Source of the DNA: Gammaproteobacteria bacterium
Lineage (GTDB): Bacteria; Pseudomonadota; Gammaproteobacteria; UBA4575
DNA length: 64,000 bases
Reading direction: 5' to 3'
Assembly: GCA_011523795.1 (NCBI GenBank)
Contig: WTFY01000002.1
Coordinates: 124,001 to 188,000 of the forward strand
A program made the position numbers and the translations under genes. Below the pieces are notes generated by a model that was not told where the DNA came from, ran no database searches, and worked only from the letters and a program-made list of their open reading frames with translations. Below are positions 1 through 9,038 of this stretch, piece by piece (the first letter of the stretch is position 1; the number at the start of each line of letters is the position of its first letter).

Positions 1-1
1 G

Positions 2-241
2 GATGTGTTCGCAAGGCGCCTTCAGGTCCAGGAAAGGCTGACCACGCAAATTGCGAGCGGCCTGCTCAATGTGCTGGATGCACACGGTGTGGCAGTAGTG
101 CTGGAAGCGAGCCATTTCTGCATGGTCATGCGCGGTGTGCAGAAGCAGAACAGCAAGACGGTCACGAGTTCCATGCAGGGTGCCTTCAGGGAGGATTCCC
201 GCTCCCGGGCAGAATTCATGGAATTGATCCGGCAATCGTAG
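2..241 (+). CDS. folE: GTP cyclohydrolase I, C-terminal part (cut by window edge)
   Basis: The frame is open from the left edge and encodes the last 79 residues of a type I GTP cyclohydrolase, which makes 7,8-dihydroneopterin triphosphate from GTP, the first step of folate synthesis. The family's C-terminal motifs are visible: [10 protein letters not shown], the segment [19 protein letters not shown] with the zinc-ligand cysteine, and a [10 protein letters not shown] stretch before the final helix. The 5' part lies outside the window, so neither the start nor regulation can be judged. It faces the yciI-like gene tail to tail with a gap of about 30 bp. Confidence 0.93.
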   Translation, partial: DVFARRLQVQERLTTQIASGLLNVLDAHGVAVVLEASHFCMVMRGVQKQNSKTVTSSMQGAFREDSRSRAEFMELIRQS

Positions 242-271
242 GAATCGACCGGAACTCAGTCGCCAGGTGTG

Positions 272-571
272 TCAGGGCAAGACGCGTTTGAAAGGTTTGA
301 CCACGACCTTCGCATACACTCCGGCTTCGATATAGGGATCCGCATCGGCCCATTCCTGAGCATGCTGCTGGGAGTCAAACTCGGCGATGATCAGGCTTCC
401 GGTGAAGCCCGCATCACCCGGGTCGGGACTGTCCACCGCTGGGTGGGGGCCGGCCAGTACCAGGCGCCCCTGGTTTTTCAGTTCGTCCAGGCGTGCAATA
501 TGCAGGGCCCGGACAGACTTGCGCTTTTCCAGGCTGTCTGGAACGTCCTCGCTGAGGATGGCATAAAGCAT
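272..571 (-). CDS. YciI family protein
   Basis: A 99-residue protein with the ferredoxin-like YciI fold. It opens with [13 protein letters not shown], carries the family's R-x-x-H-x-x-x-L helix ([17 protein letters not shown]), the loop LAGPHP and the [18 protein letters not shown]-terminal strand. The His in the helix and the Asp of the ADADPY segment are the residues usually proposed as catalytic in this family. The biological reaction is unknown for nearly all members, so no substrate is assigned. It ends close to folE on the opposite strand, and its 5' side faces the YciO-like gene across about 200 bp. Confidence 0.88.
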   Translation of the reverse strand: MLYAILSEDVPDSLEKRKSVRALHIARLDELKNQGRLVLAGPHPAVDSPDPGDAGFTGSLIIAEFDSQQHAQEWADADPYIEAGVYAKVVVKPFKRVLP

Positions 572-768
572 GGTAGCCGATGATCTGGAGGTTTAGGATG
601 CGTTTTCAGGGAGACAGTTTTGCCTCGGATTCAGTCACATGGTCAAGCATATCAGATAATCTGTACCGTACCCAGCAGCCCGTGCACATGCAGGTGAAAC
701 GGGCAGTTCCAAAACCGCCGGCCCGCAGGACTCGCGATGTACACGGGTTCGGCTGTTGTGGATGAGCG

Positions 769-1395
769 ATGTCTCAGTATTTCGTGATTCACCCCGAAAC
801 GGCGCAGAAACGCCTGGTCCAGCGGGTCGCTGACATCGTCGACCAAGGGGGCGTGATCGCATATCCGACCGATTCCTGTTATGCACTGGGATGTCACATC
901 GGGGACAAGCGGGCCATGCAGAGAATTCGCCGGATTCGCCGTCTCGATGAAAAGCACCACTTCACTCTGGTTTGCCGGGACCTGTCCGAACTGTCCAGCT
1001 ATGCGATCGTGGATAACAGCGCCTACAGGCTGATGAGACGCTGTATGCCCGGACCCTATACTTTCCTGTTGAAAGCAACTCACGAGGTGCCACGCAGGCT
1101 GCTGACGCCGAAACGCAGAACCATAGGCCTGAGGGTCCCGGATCATCCTGTGGCCCTGCAGATATGTGAAGCGCTGGGCGGACCCCTGATGAGCAGTACG
1201 CTGATCCTGCCGGGTGACCCGGAGCCCATGTCGGATCCGCAGGTCATGCGTGAGCGCCTGGAGCACGAGGTAGATCTGGTGGTGGATGGCGGGTATTGCG
1301 GTGTCAAGGCTACCACGGTCATCGATTTGACCCGGGGAAGCCCGGTGGTCATGCGGCAGGGCAAGGGGGAGAGCGACTGGCTATCCGGCACCTGA
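769..1395 (+). CDS. YciO/YrdC/Sua5 family protein
   Basis: A 208-residue protein of the Sua5/YciO/YrdC fold, which binds ATP and L-threonine in family members that make threonylcarbamoyl-AMP for t6A tRNA modification. The nucleotide-binding pattern GGVIAYPTDSCYALGC (about residues 28-43) and the KHHFTLVCRDLSELS and RTIGLRVPDH segments are clear. The spacing and the start MSQYFVIHPE resemble E. coli YciO more than TsaC; YciO's own role is less certain than TsaC's. It is the first rightward gene before the M50 protease and trpS, with 43 bp to the next start, which suggests co-transcription. Confidence 0.88.
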   Translation: MSQYFVIHPETAQKRLVQRVADIVDQGGVIAYPTDSCYALGCHIGDKRAMQRIRRIRRLDEKHHFTLVCRDLSELSSYAIVDNSAYRLMRRCMPGPYTFLLKATHEVPRRLLTPKRRTIGLRVPDHPVALQICEALGGPLMSSTLILPGDPEPMSDPQVMRERLEHEVDLVVDGGYCGVKATTVIDLTRGSPVVMRQGKGESDWLSGT

Positions 1396-1438
1396 TGGTG
1401 CAACCGCGCAGTAATGTTGCGTATAATGTGCCTCGTTG

Positions 1439-2089
1439 ATGAACACCATCCAGATCATTGCCATCTGGGCCATCCCGGTCCTGTTTGCCATCACCCTGCA
1501 TGAGGTCGCCCACGGATGGGCCGCCAGGCATTATGGCGACCACACTGCAGCCCTCATGGGCAGGCTGAGCCTGAACCCTCTTCGGCACATTGACCTGGTC
1601 GGCACGATCCTGGTACCGGCCCTGTTGCTGGTCTTGGCGGGCTTCGGTTTTGGCTGGGCCAAGCCGGTACCGGTCAACTTCGGCCAGTTGCGCAATCCCA
1701 AACGGGACATGGTGTGGGTGGCGGCGGCAGGACCTGCTGCCAACCTGGTGATGGCGCTGGCCTGGGCCATCGTCATGAAGATCGGGCTCTCGCTGCCTGG
1801 ATTGTCTGAATGGGTGGCCACTCCCCTGATCCTTGCAGGCCAGGCCGGGATAGCCATCAATCTGGTGCTTTTGCTGCTCAATCTGCTGCCGGTACCCCCA
1901 CTGGATGGAGGCAGGATCCTGGCGGGGCTTGCCCCCCAACGGTTCAGCGGCATGCTGGCGAGAATCGAGCCAATGGGCATGTTTATCGTGTTCGGGCTGC
2001 TTGCGGTCGGTGCAATGAAGTACATCCTGTTTCCTCCGCTCAGGCTGCTGACAACGGTGATCGGCAAGTTTTTCGGAATTCCGATCTGA
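1439..2089 (+). CDS. Site-2 protease family (M50) membrane metalloprotease
   Basis: A 216-residue polytopic membrane protein with the M50 zinc motif HEVAH at residues 21-25 and the second metal-ligand motif PPLDGGRIL near residue 160, as in the short FpvI/RseP-like and SpoIVFB-like site-2 proteases that lack PDZ domains. Several hydrophobic segments surround both motifs, so the active site lies within the inner membrane. Its natural substrate is unknown. I chose ATG 1439; a TTG lies one codon upstream. This gene is commonly found just before trpS and scpA in gammaproteobacteria, as here (7-bp gap to trpS). Confidence 0.9.
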   Translation: MNTIQIIAIWAIPVLFAITLHEVAHGWAARHYGDHTAALMGRLSLNPLRHIDLVGTILVPALLLVLAGFGFGWAKPVPVNFGQLRNPKRDMVWVAAAGPAANLVMALAWAIVMKIGLSLPGLSEWVATPLILAGQAGIAINLVLLLLNLLPVPPLDGGRILAGLAPQRFSGMLARIEPMGMFIVFGLLAVGAMKYILFPPLRLLTTVIGKFFGIPI

Positions 2090-2095
2090 TCATCC

Positions 2096-3313
2096 GTGAA
2101 CGTTAATCCTTACCAGAACAAGCGAGTACTTTCAGGCATGCGGCCTACAGGGCCGCTGCACCTTGGCCACTTGCACGGCGTACTGCATAACTGGATCAGC
2201 CTCCAGCACACGCACGAGTGTTTCTTTTTTGTGGCGGACTGGCATGCCCTGACGACCGAGTATGATAATACCCGGGTAATTTCAAGAAGCGTGACAGACA
2301 TGGTCATAGACTGGCTGGCTGCTGGCGTCAACCCGAGTGCCGCGACACTGTTTATACAGTCGCGCATTCCGGAGCATGCGGAATTACACCTGTTGCTGTC
2401 GATGATCACCCCGCTCGGCTGGCTGGAGCGGGTGCCCACGTACAAGGACCAGCAGGAAAAACTGAAGGACAAGGATCTGGCAACCTATGGATTTTTGGGC
2501 TACCCCCTGCTGCAGAGTGCTGATATCCTGATTTACCGGGCCGGTCACGTTCCGGTTGGCGAAGACCAGGTCGCGCATGTAGAGCTCACGCGTGAGATCG
2601 CGCGCAGGTTCAATTTCCTGTACGGCAGGGAACCCGAGTTCGAGGAGAAGGCAAAGCTGGCCATTTCCAGGATGGGTAAGAAGAATGCCGGGCTGTACCG
2701 CCAGCATCGCAAACGTTACCAGGAGTCCGGAGATCTCGAGTCGCTGGAAGTTGCACATGCCCTGCTTGAGTCCCTGCAAAACATTTCGATCGGTGACAAG
2801 GAGCGCCTGTTTGGCTATCTGCAGGGTGAAGGAAAGACGATCCTGCCGGAGCCACAGCCCCTGCTTGCCAGGACCGTAAAGATGGCAGGACTCGATGGCC
2901 AGAAAATGTCGAAGTCATATCGAAATACCCTTTCCCTGCGTGAGAAGACGCAGGACATTGAAAGGAAAATACGTACCATGCCGACCGATCCGGCGCGCGT
3001 GAAACGCACCGATCCCGGCAACCCGGAAAAATGCCCGGTATGGCAGCTGCATGAGACCTATTCTCCGGATGAGGTAAGGACATGGGTGGACGAAGGCTGT
3101 CGCAGCGCTGGGATCGGTTGCATCGAATGCAAACAGCCTGTCATCGATGCCGTGGAACGTGAAGTCAAGCCAATCCGGGAACGTGCAGCCGAGTACATGG
3201 AGCACGAATCGACCGTGCACAGCATTATCAAGGAAGGCTGCGAACAGGCGCGCGATGTGGCGCGGGACACCCTGGATGATGTCAGGGAAGCGATTGGTTT
3301 GCCCTACAGGTAG
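2096..3313 (+). CDS. trpS: Tryptophanyl-tRNA synthetase
   Basis: A class I aminoacyl-tRNA synthetase that charges tRNA-Trp in the cytosol. The HIGH-type signature is PLHLGHLHG (HLGH at residues 22-25) and the second signature is GQKMSKSYRN (KMSKS at 270-274). At 405 residues it is about 70 longer than E. coli TrpS. The extra length is a Lys/Arg-rich insertion between about residues 195 and 260, a long form known from Xanthomonas- and Bordetella-type enzymes. The start is GTG, 6 bp after the M50 gene, and scpA begins 7 bp after its stop, so the genes look like one operon. Confidence 0.96.
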   Translation: MNVNPYQNKRVLSGMRPTGPLHLGHLHGVLHNWISLQHTHECFFFVADWHALTTEYDNTRVISRSVTDMVIDWLAAGVNPSAATLFIQSRIPEHAELHLLLSMITPLGWLERVPTYKDQQEKLKDKDLATYGFLGYPLLQSADILIYRAGHVPVGEDQVAHVELTREIARRFNFLYGREPEFEEKAKLAISRMGKKNAGLYRQHRKRYQESGDLESLEVAHALLESLQNISIGDKERLFGYLQGEGKTILPEPQPLLARTVKMAGLDGQKMSKSYRNTLSLREKTQDIERKIRTMPTDPARVKRTDPGNPEKCPVWQLHETYSPDEVRTWVDEGCRSAGIGCIECKQPVIDAVEREVKPIRERAAEYMEHESTVHSIIKEGCEQARDVARDTLDDVREAIGLPYR

Positions 3314-3320
3314 GGTGGCA

Positions 3321-4157
3321 ATGAAAAAGACGGACACCTCCACTTCAAAACGGCTGCAGGCAGAACTGCCTTTTGCCGTAGTGAAAGGTGAGCCCATGAC
3401 GGTGCCGCCCGAGGACCTGTATATTCCGCCTGATGCACTGGAAGTGTTTCTGGATGCCTTTGAAGGTCCGCTCGACCTGCTGCTTTACCTGATCAGGCGA
3501 CAAAACCTGGATATCCTGGCGTTGCCCATACTCCAGGTCACACAGCAGTATATGGAGTACATCAAGCTGATGAAGGAAGTACGTCTTGAGCTCGCCGCGG
3601 AATATCTGGTCATGGCGGCCATGCTTGCGGAAATCAAGTCCCGTATGCTGTTGCCGCAACCCGTATCGGAGGAGGAGGAAGGCGACCCGAGATCGGAACT
3701 GATACGGCGACTGCAGGAATACGAGCGGTTCAAGCAGGCATCCGAGCAGCTCGACAGGCTGCCCCGCATGCATCGGGATACCTTTGGGGTATCTGTCATA
3801 CAGACTGAGTGTGTGCAGCAGAAATCCAGGCCAAACGTGGAACTCAAGGAATTGCTGTTTGCCTTTCATGAGGCCATGCAGCGCGCACAAATGTTTGCCA
3901 GTCACCTCATCCAGCGTGAGCATCTCTCCGTGAGGGAGAGAATGTCCCGCATACTGGGTATCTTGAAGGTAGAAGATTTCGTGGAATTTCAGGCGCTGTT
4001 CGATGCACAGGAAGGACGGGCCGGGATCGTGGTGACTTTTCTTGCATTGCTGGAACTGCTGAAAAACCATGCCGTCGAACTGGTGCAGTCCAAGCCCTTT
4101 GCCCCCATCTATGTCAAGCCCTCCGTGAGGAGTCCGGGGGAGGAGGGGCAATCATGA
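3321..4157 (+). CDS. scpA: Segregation and condensation protein A
   Basis: ScpA is the kleisin subunit that with ScpB bridges the SMC dimer in bacterial condensin. The kleisin N-terminal motif is seen as [19 protein letters not shown] (about residues 47-65), followed by the helical [21 protein letters not shown] segment. The frame stays open upstream inside trpS, but the chosen ATG lies 7 bp after the trpS stop behind AGGGTGG and gives 278 residues. The stop overlaps the scpB start by 4 bp (ATGA), implying translational coupling. No smc gene is in the window. Confidence 0.94.
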   Translation: MKKTDTSTSKRLQAELPFAVVKGEPMTVPPEDLYIPPDALEVFLDAFEGPLDLLLYLIRRQNLDILALPILQVTQQYMEYIKLMKEVRLELAAEYLVMAAMLAEIKSRMLLPQPVSEEEEGDPRSELIRRLQEYERFKQASEQLDRLPRMHRDTFGVSVIQTECVQQKSRPNVELKELLFAFHEAMQRAQMFASHLIQREHLSVRERMSRILGILKVEDFVEFQALFDAQEGRAGIVVTFLALLELLKNHAVELVQSKPFAPIYVKPSVRSPGEEGQS

Positions 4158-4795
4158 AAGATGCACAGGTCAGGCGGATTGTCGAAGCTTCTCTCATGGC
4201 AGCAGATACCGCGCTGAGCATGGACCGAATGATGCAGTTGTTCGAGGCGGATGCAGACAAGCCGACCCGCGAGCAGGTCAGGAATGCCATTACGTCCCTG
4301 CAGAAGGAATGTGAAGGGAAGGGCGTGGAACTTCGAAAGATTTCGAGTGGATGGCGTTACCAGACACGGCCTGACGTGCAGTCCTGGGTGGCACGGCTGT
4401 GGCAGGAAAAACCGCCGCGCTATTCGCGGGCGCTGCTTGAGACACTGTCATTGATCGTCTACAGGCAACCGATCACGCGTGGAGAAATCGAGGAAATCCG
4501 GGGTGTGAGCGTGAGCAGCAGTATCATCAAGACCCTGCTCGAACGGGAGTGGGTGCGCGTGGTGGGGCACAAGGAGGTTCCCGGTCGTCCGGCCCTGTAC
4601 GGAAGTACCCGTCAGTTCCTGGACTACTTCAACCTGAAATCGCTGGATGAACTGCCTGCGCTTGCCGAACTGAAGGACCTGGAGCTGGCTGCCCACCCGG
4701 AACTGGACCTGGGTTCACGCGCGGAAGAGAAATCATCCCTGAAGGTTGTTGCGGAATCGGGAGAACTGATCGATTCCGGCAAGGCCGGGCGTTAA
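4154..4795 (+). CDS. scpB: Segregation and condensation protein B
   Basis: A 213-residue ScpB with two winged-helix domains. Diagnostic segments are [14 protein letters not shown] near the N-terminus and [24 protein letters not shown] near residues 95-118, the best conserved stretch of the family. It dimerises and holds ScpA on SMC heads. The start codon overlaps the scpA stop by 4 bp. The C-terminal 50 residues are acidic and charged and probably disordered. A 49-bp gap separates it from the pseudouridine synthase gene, the usual neighbour in proteobacteria. Confidence 0.94.
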   Translation: MKDAQVRRIVEASLMAADTALSMDRMMQLFEADADKPTREQVRNAITSLQKECEGKGVELRKISSGWRYQTRPDVQSWVARLWQEKPPRYSRALLETLSLIVYRQPITRGEIEEIRGVSVSSSIIKTLLEREWVRVVGHKEVPGRPALYGSTRQFLDYFNLKSLDELPALAELKDLELAAHPELDLGSRAEEKSSLKVVAESGELIDSGKAGR

Positions 4796-4844
4796 CCCCT
4801 GGGTTGTCCAGAACCCGCCGGATCATCAAGTTCCCTGCCTGCAG

Positions 4845-5585
4845 TTGGCACAGAGAATTCAGAAGCTGCTTGCACACCTGGGAATTGCCTCACGAAGGCA
4901 GGTCGAGTGCTGGATACGGGAAGGGGAAATAATTGTAAATGGAGAATGCTGTACCCTGGGACAGCAGGTCCGGGGCGATGAAAGCGTCCTGGTGTGCGGC
5001 ACACCCGTGGATCTGCAGGCTCGTGTTCCGGTCAGGGTGCTGCGATACCACAAGCCGGCGGGAGAAGTGGTTTCCAGGCGCGAACAGGGTGTGCATGCAA
5101 CGGTATTCGAGCAGCTGCCAGACCCGGGAGCCGGACGCTGGGTGTCCGTGGGGCGTCTGGACCTGAATACCTCGGGCCTGTTGCTGCTGACCACGGATGG
5201 AACACTTGCCGATGCCCTGATGCATCCGAGAAGCGGGCTCGAGCGTGAATACCGCGTACGCGTGCACGGCAGGATCACGCATGAGATCGTGTCTCGCCTG
5301 CAACAGGGTGTACAACTGGATGACGGCATGGTCCAGCTGGTTGCGCTGGAAGTGTTCGATACCCCGGGCACGAATACCTGGTGTCGAGTCGTGCTGAAGG
5401 AAGGTAGAAATCGGGTTGTGCGGAGACTCTGGGCATCGCAGGGCCTGGAGGTCAGTCGGCTGATTCGCATGCGCTACGGCCCGCTTGCACTGCCGGAAGC
5501 ACTGCGCCCGGGTGAATGGGACGAGCTGTCTCTGCAGCAGGTAGGCCGGTTGTACAGGGCGGCCCGCTGCAGCCCCAGGGCATGA
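4845..5585 (+). CDS. rluB: 23S rRNA pseudouridine synthase, RluB/RsuA type
   Basis: Converts a uridine in 23S rRNA to pseudouridine (U2605 in E. coli RluB). It has an N-terminal S4 RNA-binding domain (QRIQKLLAHLGIASRR..., residues 3-60) and a catalytic domain with the motif GRLDLNTSGLLLLT around residue 105, which contains the catalytic Asp. KEGRNRVVRRLW near residue 185 is the second family signature. It is 246 residues long, without the long charged tail of many RluB proteins. I take TTG 4845 as start because the S4 domain begins immediately after it and no ATG lies closer. The stop overlaps the next gene by ATGA. Confidence 0.9.
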   Translation: MAQRIQKLLAHLGIASRRQVECWIREGEIIVNGECCTLGQQVRGDESVLVCGTPVDLQARVPVRVLRYHKPAGEVVSRREQGVHATVFEQLPDPGAGRWVSVGRLDLNTSGLLLLTTDGTLADALMHPRSGLEREYRVRVHGRITHEIVSRLQQGVQLDDGMVQLVALEVFDTPGTNTWCRVVLKEGRNRVVRRLWASQGLEVSRLIRMRYGPLALPEALRPGEWDELSLQQVGRLYRAARCSPRA

Positions 5586-6274
5586 ACAAGGACACGTACC
5601 GTTCCCGCAATGGAGGTAGCTGGGTCAACCGGGTGTACGGGGCGCTTCGGGCCCAGCATGGCCCACAGGCGTGGTGGCCGGCTGAAGGAAGGTTCGAAAT
5701 CATGGTGGGGGCCATCCTCACGCAGAATACAGCCTGGTCTAATGTCGAAAAGGCCATTGCAAACCTGAAGGCCGCAGGCATGCTCGATGCCGGGGCCATC
5801 TTGCAGGCACCGGACGATGAACTGGCACAGCTGATTCGGCCGTCCGGCTATTTTAGGATCAAGGCCAGGCGGCTCAGGAAATTCTGTGAATGGTATACCG
5901 GTTTGCGTGAGTACAGAAACCTGCGCTACTGGTCAACGGCCAAGCTGCGCCATGCACTGCTCGGTGTGTACGGTGTCGGTCCGGAAACGGCTGACGATAT
6001 ACTGCTGTATGCCTTTAACCGGCCTGTCTTTGTGATCGACGCCTACACGCGCAGGATCTTTGCGCGCCTCGGATTGATCGGCGGGGCAGAGCCCTATGAT
6101 GAAATCCGTGCAGAATTCGAACGCGAGCTGGGTCGACAGCCCGGGCGGATGGGAGAATACCATGCCCTGATTGTTCAGCATGGCAAGCTTGTGTGCAGGC
6201 CGGAACCGAGGTGTGGGGCCTGTGACCTGAGAGCGATGTGCCGGTTTTACAAGGCGAGACGTCACTCCCGGTAA
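5582..6274 (+). CDS. Endonuclease III-related DNA glycosylase (COG2231 type)
   Basis: A 230-residue HhH-GPD base-excision repair protein. It has the helix-hairpin-helix LLGVYGVGPETAD (residues 127-138) and the catalytic Asp in FVIDAYTRR (D153). Four cysteines at 205, 211, 214 and 220 probably bind a [4Fe-4S] cluster. Unlike E. coli Nth, the lysine used for the AP-lyase step is replaced by Glu (E135), as in the MagIII-like branch, so it may be a monofunctional glycosylase, perhaps for alkylated purines. The cluster spacing is C-x5-C-x2-C-x5-C rather than the x6 form of Nth. The start ATG overlaps the rluB stop; the 3' end overlaps yciK by 13 bp. Confidence 0.85.
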   Translation: MNKDTYRSRNGGSWVNRVYGALRAQHGPQAWWPAEGRFEIMVGAILTQNTAWSNVEKAIANLKAAGMLDAGAILQAPDDELAQLIRPSGYFRIKARRLRKFCEWYTGLREYRNLRYWSTAKLRHALLGVYGVGPETADDILLYAFNRPVFVIDAYTRRIFARLGLIGGAEPYDEIRAEFERELGRQPGRMGEYHALIVQHGKLVCRPEPRCGACDLRAMCRFYKARRHSR

Positions 6275-7011
6275 TCGGGATTCAGCTTGTAGTTGAGCCC
6301 CGTCGTTCCCTGGCTGTCGGGGCCAATGAAGAAAAGATAGGGTGCGACGACATCTTCCGGTGCCGGGAAGTTCAGGGGATGAATGCCCGGATAATGTGCC
6401 ATCCTGAGCTTGGTACGCACCGGTGCCGGGTCCACACCGTTTACACGAACCGGCTTGTCCCCGTCGAGCTCGTGTGCAAGCACCTCCATCAGGCCGCGCT
6501 GGGCAGCCTTGGCCACTGCATAGGCTCCCCAGTATGCCCGCTGGCAGTCGTGGGTGGAAAACACGATGCTGGGGTCGGGTGATGACTCCAGGGATGCAAT
6601 GCAGCTACGGACCAGCATGTAGGCGGCATGCTGGTTGACGGTTATCGTTTGCAGCCAGATGTCGAGCGGGAAATTCCGTATGCCCTGTAACGCATTCAGG
6701 TATCCTGCATTGATGACCAGGGAGTCCAGGGGCGTGCCCTGGTCTTGAAGAAATTCGGAAAACCGGATGTATTCCAGTTCTCCGGCACTCCTGAAGTCCA
6801 TCGAGTAGTACAAGGGTTCGCGCCCGTCCCGGGCCAGTTCCCTGGAGAGCATGTCGAGCTTCCTTTCGTTCCTTGCCAGCAGGATGAGCTTCGCACCGTG
6901 TGCTGCACATGCGGATGCAAGGGCCTTGCCGATTCCGTCTGTGGCACCGGTGATCAGTACCAGCCGCCCCAGGAGCCGGTCAGGCAGCATGCGGTAGTCG
7001 TCGAGACGCAT
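6262..7011 (-). CDS. yciK: YciK-like short-chain dehydrogenase/reductase
   Basis: A 249-residue classical SDR. The cofactor motif TGATDGIGKALA lies near residues 21-32, the NAGYL segment near 100, and the catalytic YAVAK (Tyr-x3-Lys) near 168 with the Ser in IVFSTHD. The Arg in LLARNERKL after beta-strand 2 suggests NADP(H) preference. The overall length and start match E. coli YciK, whose physiological substrate is not known. It is the last gene of a leftward group (mtaD-ubiG-gph-rmuC-yciK), an order (ubiG-gph-yciK) recurrent in Pseudomonas. It converges with the glycosylase gene. Confidence 0.88.
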   Translation of the reverse strand: MRLDDYRMLPDRLLGRLVLITGATDGIGKALASACAAHGAKLILLARNERKLDMLSRELARDGREPLYYSMDFRSAGELEYIRFSEFLQDQGTPLDSLVINAGYLNALQGIRNFPLDIWLQTITVNQHAAYMLVRSCIASLESSPDPSIVFSTHDCQRAYWGAYAVAKAAQRGLMEVLAHELDGDKPVRVNGVDPAPVRTKLRMAHYPGIHPLNFPAPEDVVAPYLFFIGPDSQGTTGLNYKLNPDYRE

Positions 7012-7043
7012 GTTCTTCAGATTCGCAGGTCAGCCCTGCGCCA

Positions 7044-8333
7044 CTACAGGTATTCACTCTTGCTCTTGCTGAGCGTGGAAGTCTCGATCATTTTCAAGTC
7101 GGGCATGTCCTTTTTCTTCTCGATTCCGAGTTCGTCGAATCTCCTTGCGGCGGGCAGCACCTGCCGCTCGAGCGACCCGGTCGCCCTGTTGAACTGATCG
7201 ACACTCGAATCCAGGTTCTTCCCCAGTTTCTGCAGGTGGGTCGCGAAGGTAGCCAGTCGATGATAGAGGGTCTCGCCCAGTTCCCTGATCTTCGCCGCGT
7301 TCCTGGCAACGGACTGCTGGCGCCAGCCAAAGGCGACCGCGCGAAGCAGGGCGATGATGCTGGTGGGCGTGGCCAGAATCACCTTGTTTTTCAGGGCGTC
7401 TTCCAGCAGCTTGGGATCCTGTTCCAGCGCGGCCGATAGAAACTGCTCGCCCGGGATGAACAGCACGACAAAATCGGGTGAATGCCTGAACTGGTTCCAG
7501 TAGGCCTTGCTGGCGAGTTCACGCATGCGATCGCGCACATTGCGTGCATGCTTGTGCAGAGACTCCATGCGCACTTTCTCGTCCCGGGTCTGGGTCGCAT
7601 TGAGATAGGCATCCAGGGGGGTTTTAGCATCCACGATCAGCTCCCTGTGGTCCGGCATGCGCACGATCATGTCAGGCCGCATGCGACGGTCCTCGTCCAC
7701 ACTGTTCTGCTGCTCGTAGAAGTCGCAGTGGTTGACCATGCCGGCCAGCTCGGCAATTCTTTTCAGTGTCAGCTCTCCCCATTGTCCTCGCACTTCGGGA
7801 CGCCGCAACGCCTGGACGAGGTTCTGGGTCTCGACACGCAGGTCTGTCTGGGACTCGTTGATCAGTTTCAGGTGCTGTGTCAGCGAGCCGAACGATTCCT
7901 TGCGTTCCTTCTCGATCGCCTGGATCTGGGACTCCGTCTGCTTCAGGATCTCGGTGATGGGCTGCAGCAGGGTTTCGATGGCTTTTTCCTTTTTTTCCAG
8001 GCTGGCTTCCGCGTGGATCTGGTGCTGGGCAAGCTTTTCCTTGGCGAGCCTCAGGAAATTCTCGTTGTTCGATTGCAGCGCCTGGTTTGAAAGGTTCTGG
8101 AAGGTTTGCTGGAGCTGCCTGCCGGCTTCCTCGATACCCTGCACTTTTTCGGCAAGGCGGGTTTTCTCATGTTCGAGCAGCAGCGACAGCCGCTGGATTT
8201 CCGATTCGAGCTTCCATTTCCGCTGGCGGCTCCGGTAGTACACGGCCCATGCCCCGAGCGCCGCGCTGAGCAGGCACAGGCAGGTCACGGTCAAGGCAAG
8301 CAGCCAGAGGTTTTGTGATTCAGCCGGTAGCAT
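7044..8333 (-). CDS. rmuC: DNA recombination protein RmuC homologue
   Basis: A 429-residue protein with one N-terminal membrane anchor (about residues 9-33), then a long coiled coil (about 40-160) and the RmuC domain, an endonuclease-like fold. GQWGELTLKRIAE, LIVDAKTPLDAYLNA and SPDFVVLFIPGEQFLSAAL are the diagnostic segments. RmuC limits recombination between inverted repeats in E. coli; its biochemical activity is only inferred. I start at ATG 8333 because the membrane segment follows and it avoids overlap with gph, which ends at 8348; the frame is open further upstream. The insertion between gph and yciK is unusual relative to Pseudomonas. Confidence 0.9.
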   Translation of the reverse strand: MLPAESQNLWLLALTVTCLCLLSAALGAWAVYYRSRQRKWKLESEIQRLSLLLEHEKTRLAEKVQGIEEAGRQLQQTFQNLSNQALQSNNENFLRLAKEKLAQHQIHAEASLEKKEKAIETLLQPITEILKQTESQIQAIEKERKESFGSLTQHLKLINESQTDLRVETQNLVQALRRPEVRGQWGELTLKRIAELAGMVNHCDFYEQQNSVDEDRRMRPDMIVRMPDHRELIVDAKTPLDAYLNATQTRDEKVRMESLHKHARNVRDRMRELASKAYWNQFRHSPDFVVLFIPGEQFLSAALEQDPKLLEDALKNKVILATPTSIIALLRAVAFGWRQQSVARNAAKIRELGETLYHRLATFATHLQKLGKNLDSSVDQFNRATGSLERQVLPAARRFDELGIEKKKDMPDLKMIETSTLSKSKSEYL

Positions 8334-8347
8334 CCTGCTATTGTTGG

Positions 8348-9022
8348 TCAGTCTTGTGAAAAAAGCCAATTCTTTAGTTCGAACACGTGTTCGATGACCA
8401 CATCGGCTCCCCATGTGAGAGGATCCTGGCCTTCCTGGATGTAGCCATACGCGGCCACAGCGGTATTCATGCCGGCAGCCTTTCCGGCCTCCACGTCACG
8501 CGGGTCATCCCCCACATACACGCAGTCTGTGCGGTCTGCACCGAGCAGTTCAGCACCCCGCAGGAGAGGCATCGGACTCGGTTTTCTTTCAGGGAGCGAA
8601 TCACCGCTGATGGTACAACCCGTCCGGGCGGCAAGGCCGAGCTTCTGTACCAGCGGTTCAGTAAGATGAGAGGGCTTGTTGGTCACGATTCCCCACGGAA
8701 GTCCGGCCTCGTCCAGACAATCCAGCAGGTGCGGCATACCTGGGAAAAGCCGGGTCTTGTCGTGCAGAAGGCCCGCATAGATCTGCAGGAATTCGTCGCG
8801 AAGACCCGAAAGCCTGCTTTCATCCATGGGTTCACTGAAACCCAGCCGGATCAGTGCAATGGCGCCCCGGGAAGTGTGCCGGCGTACACGGTCGTAATTT
8901 TCCCCGTCCCTGCCATGACGGGCCAGCAACTCGTTCAGCGCATCGGCCATGTCTGGTGCTGTGTGTGCGAGGGTCCCGTCCAGATCCAGCAGAACGGCCC
9001 GGACCCGTGTCATTCGGCGCAT
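8348..9022 (-). CDS. gph: Phosphoglycolate phosphatase (HAD family)
   Basis: A 224-residue HAD-superfamily phosphatase. Motif I is LLDLDGTLAHTAPDM with the nucleophile D13 and D15; motif II is WGIVTNKPS; the lysine and motif III/IV region is ERKPSPMPL followed by VYVGDDPRDVEAGKAAGM. The early cap with TAPDMADALNELL is typical for Gph. It removes 2-phosphoglycolate formed during DNA repair or oxygenase side reactions. It lies 16 bp downstream of ubiG, the classical ubiG-gph pair of gammaproteobacteria. Start ATG 9022; an alternative ATG lies three codons later. Confidence 0.92.
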   Translation of the reverse strand: MRRMTRVRAVLLDLDGTLAHTAPDMADALNELLARHGRDGENYDRVRRHTSRGAIALIRLGFSEPMDESRLSGLRDEFLQIYAGLLHDKTRLFPGMPHLLDCLDEAGLPWGIVTNKPSHLTEPLVQKLGLAARTGCTISGDSLPERKPSPMPLLRGAELLGADRTDCVYVGDDPRDVEAGKAAGMNTAVAAYGYIQEGQDPLTWGADVVIEHVFELKNWLFSQD

Positions 9023-9038
9023 GCCTTGACAGGTCCGC

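Noticed and set aside
655-660. GATAAT as -10 box for the YciO-like gene
   Set aside because: No acceptable -35 at 16-18 bp and the distance to the start is over 100 bp.
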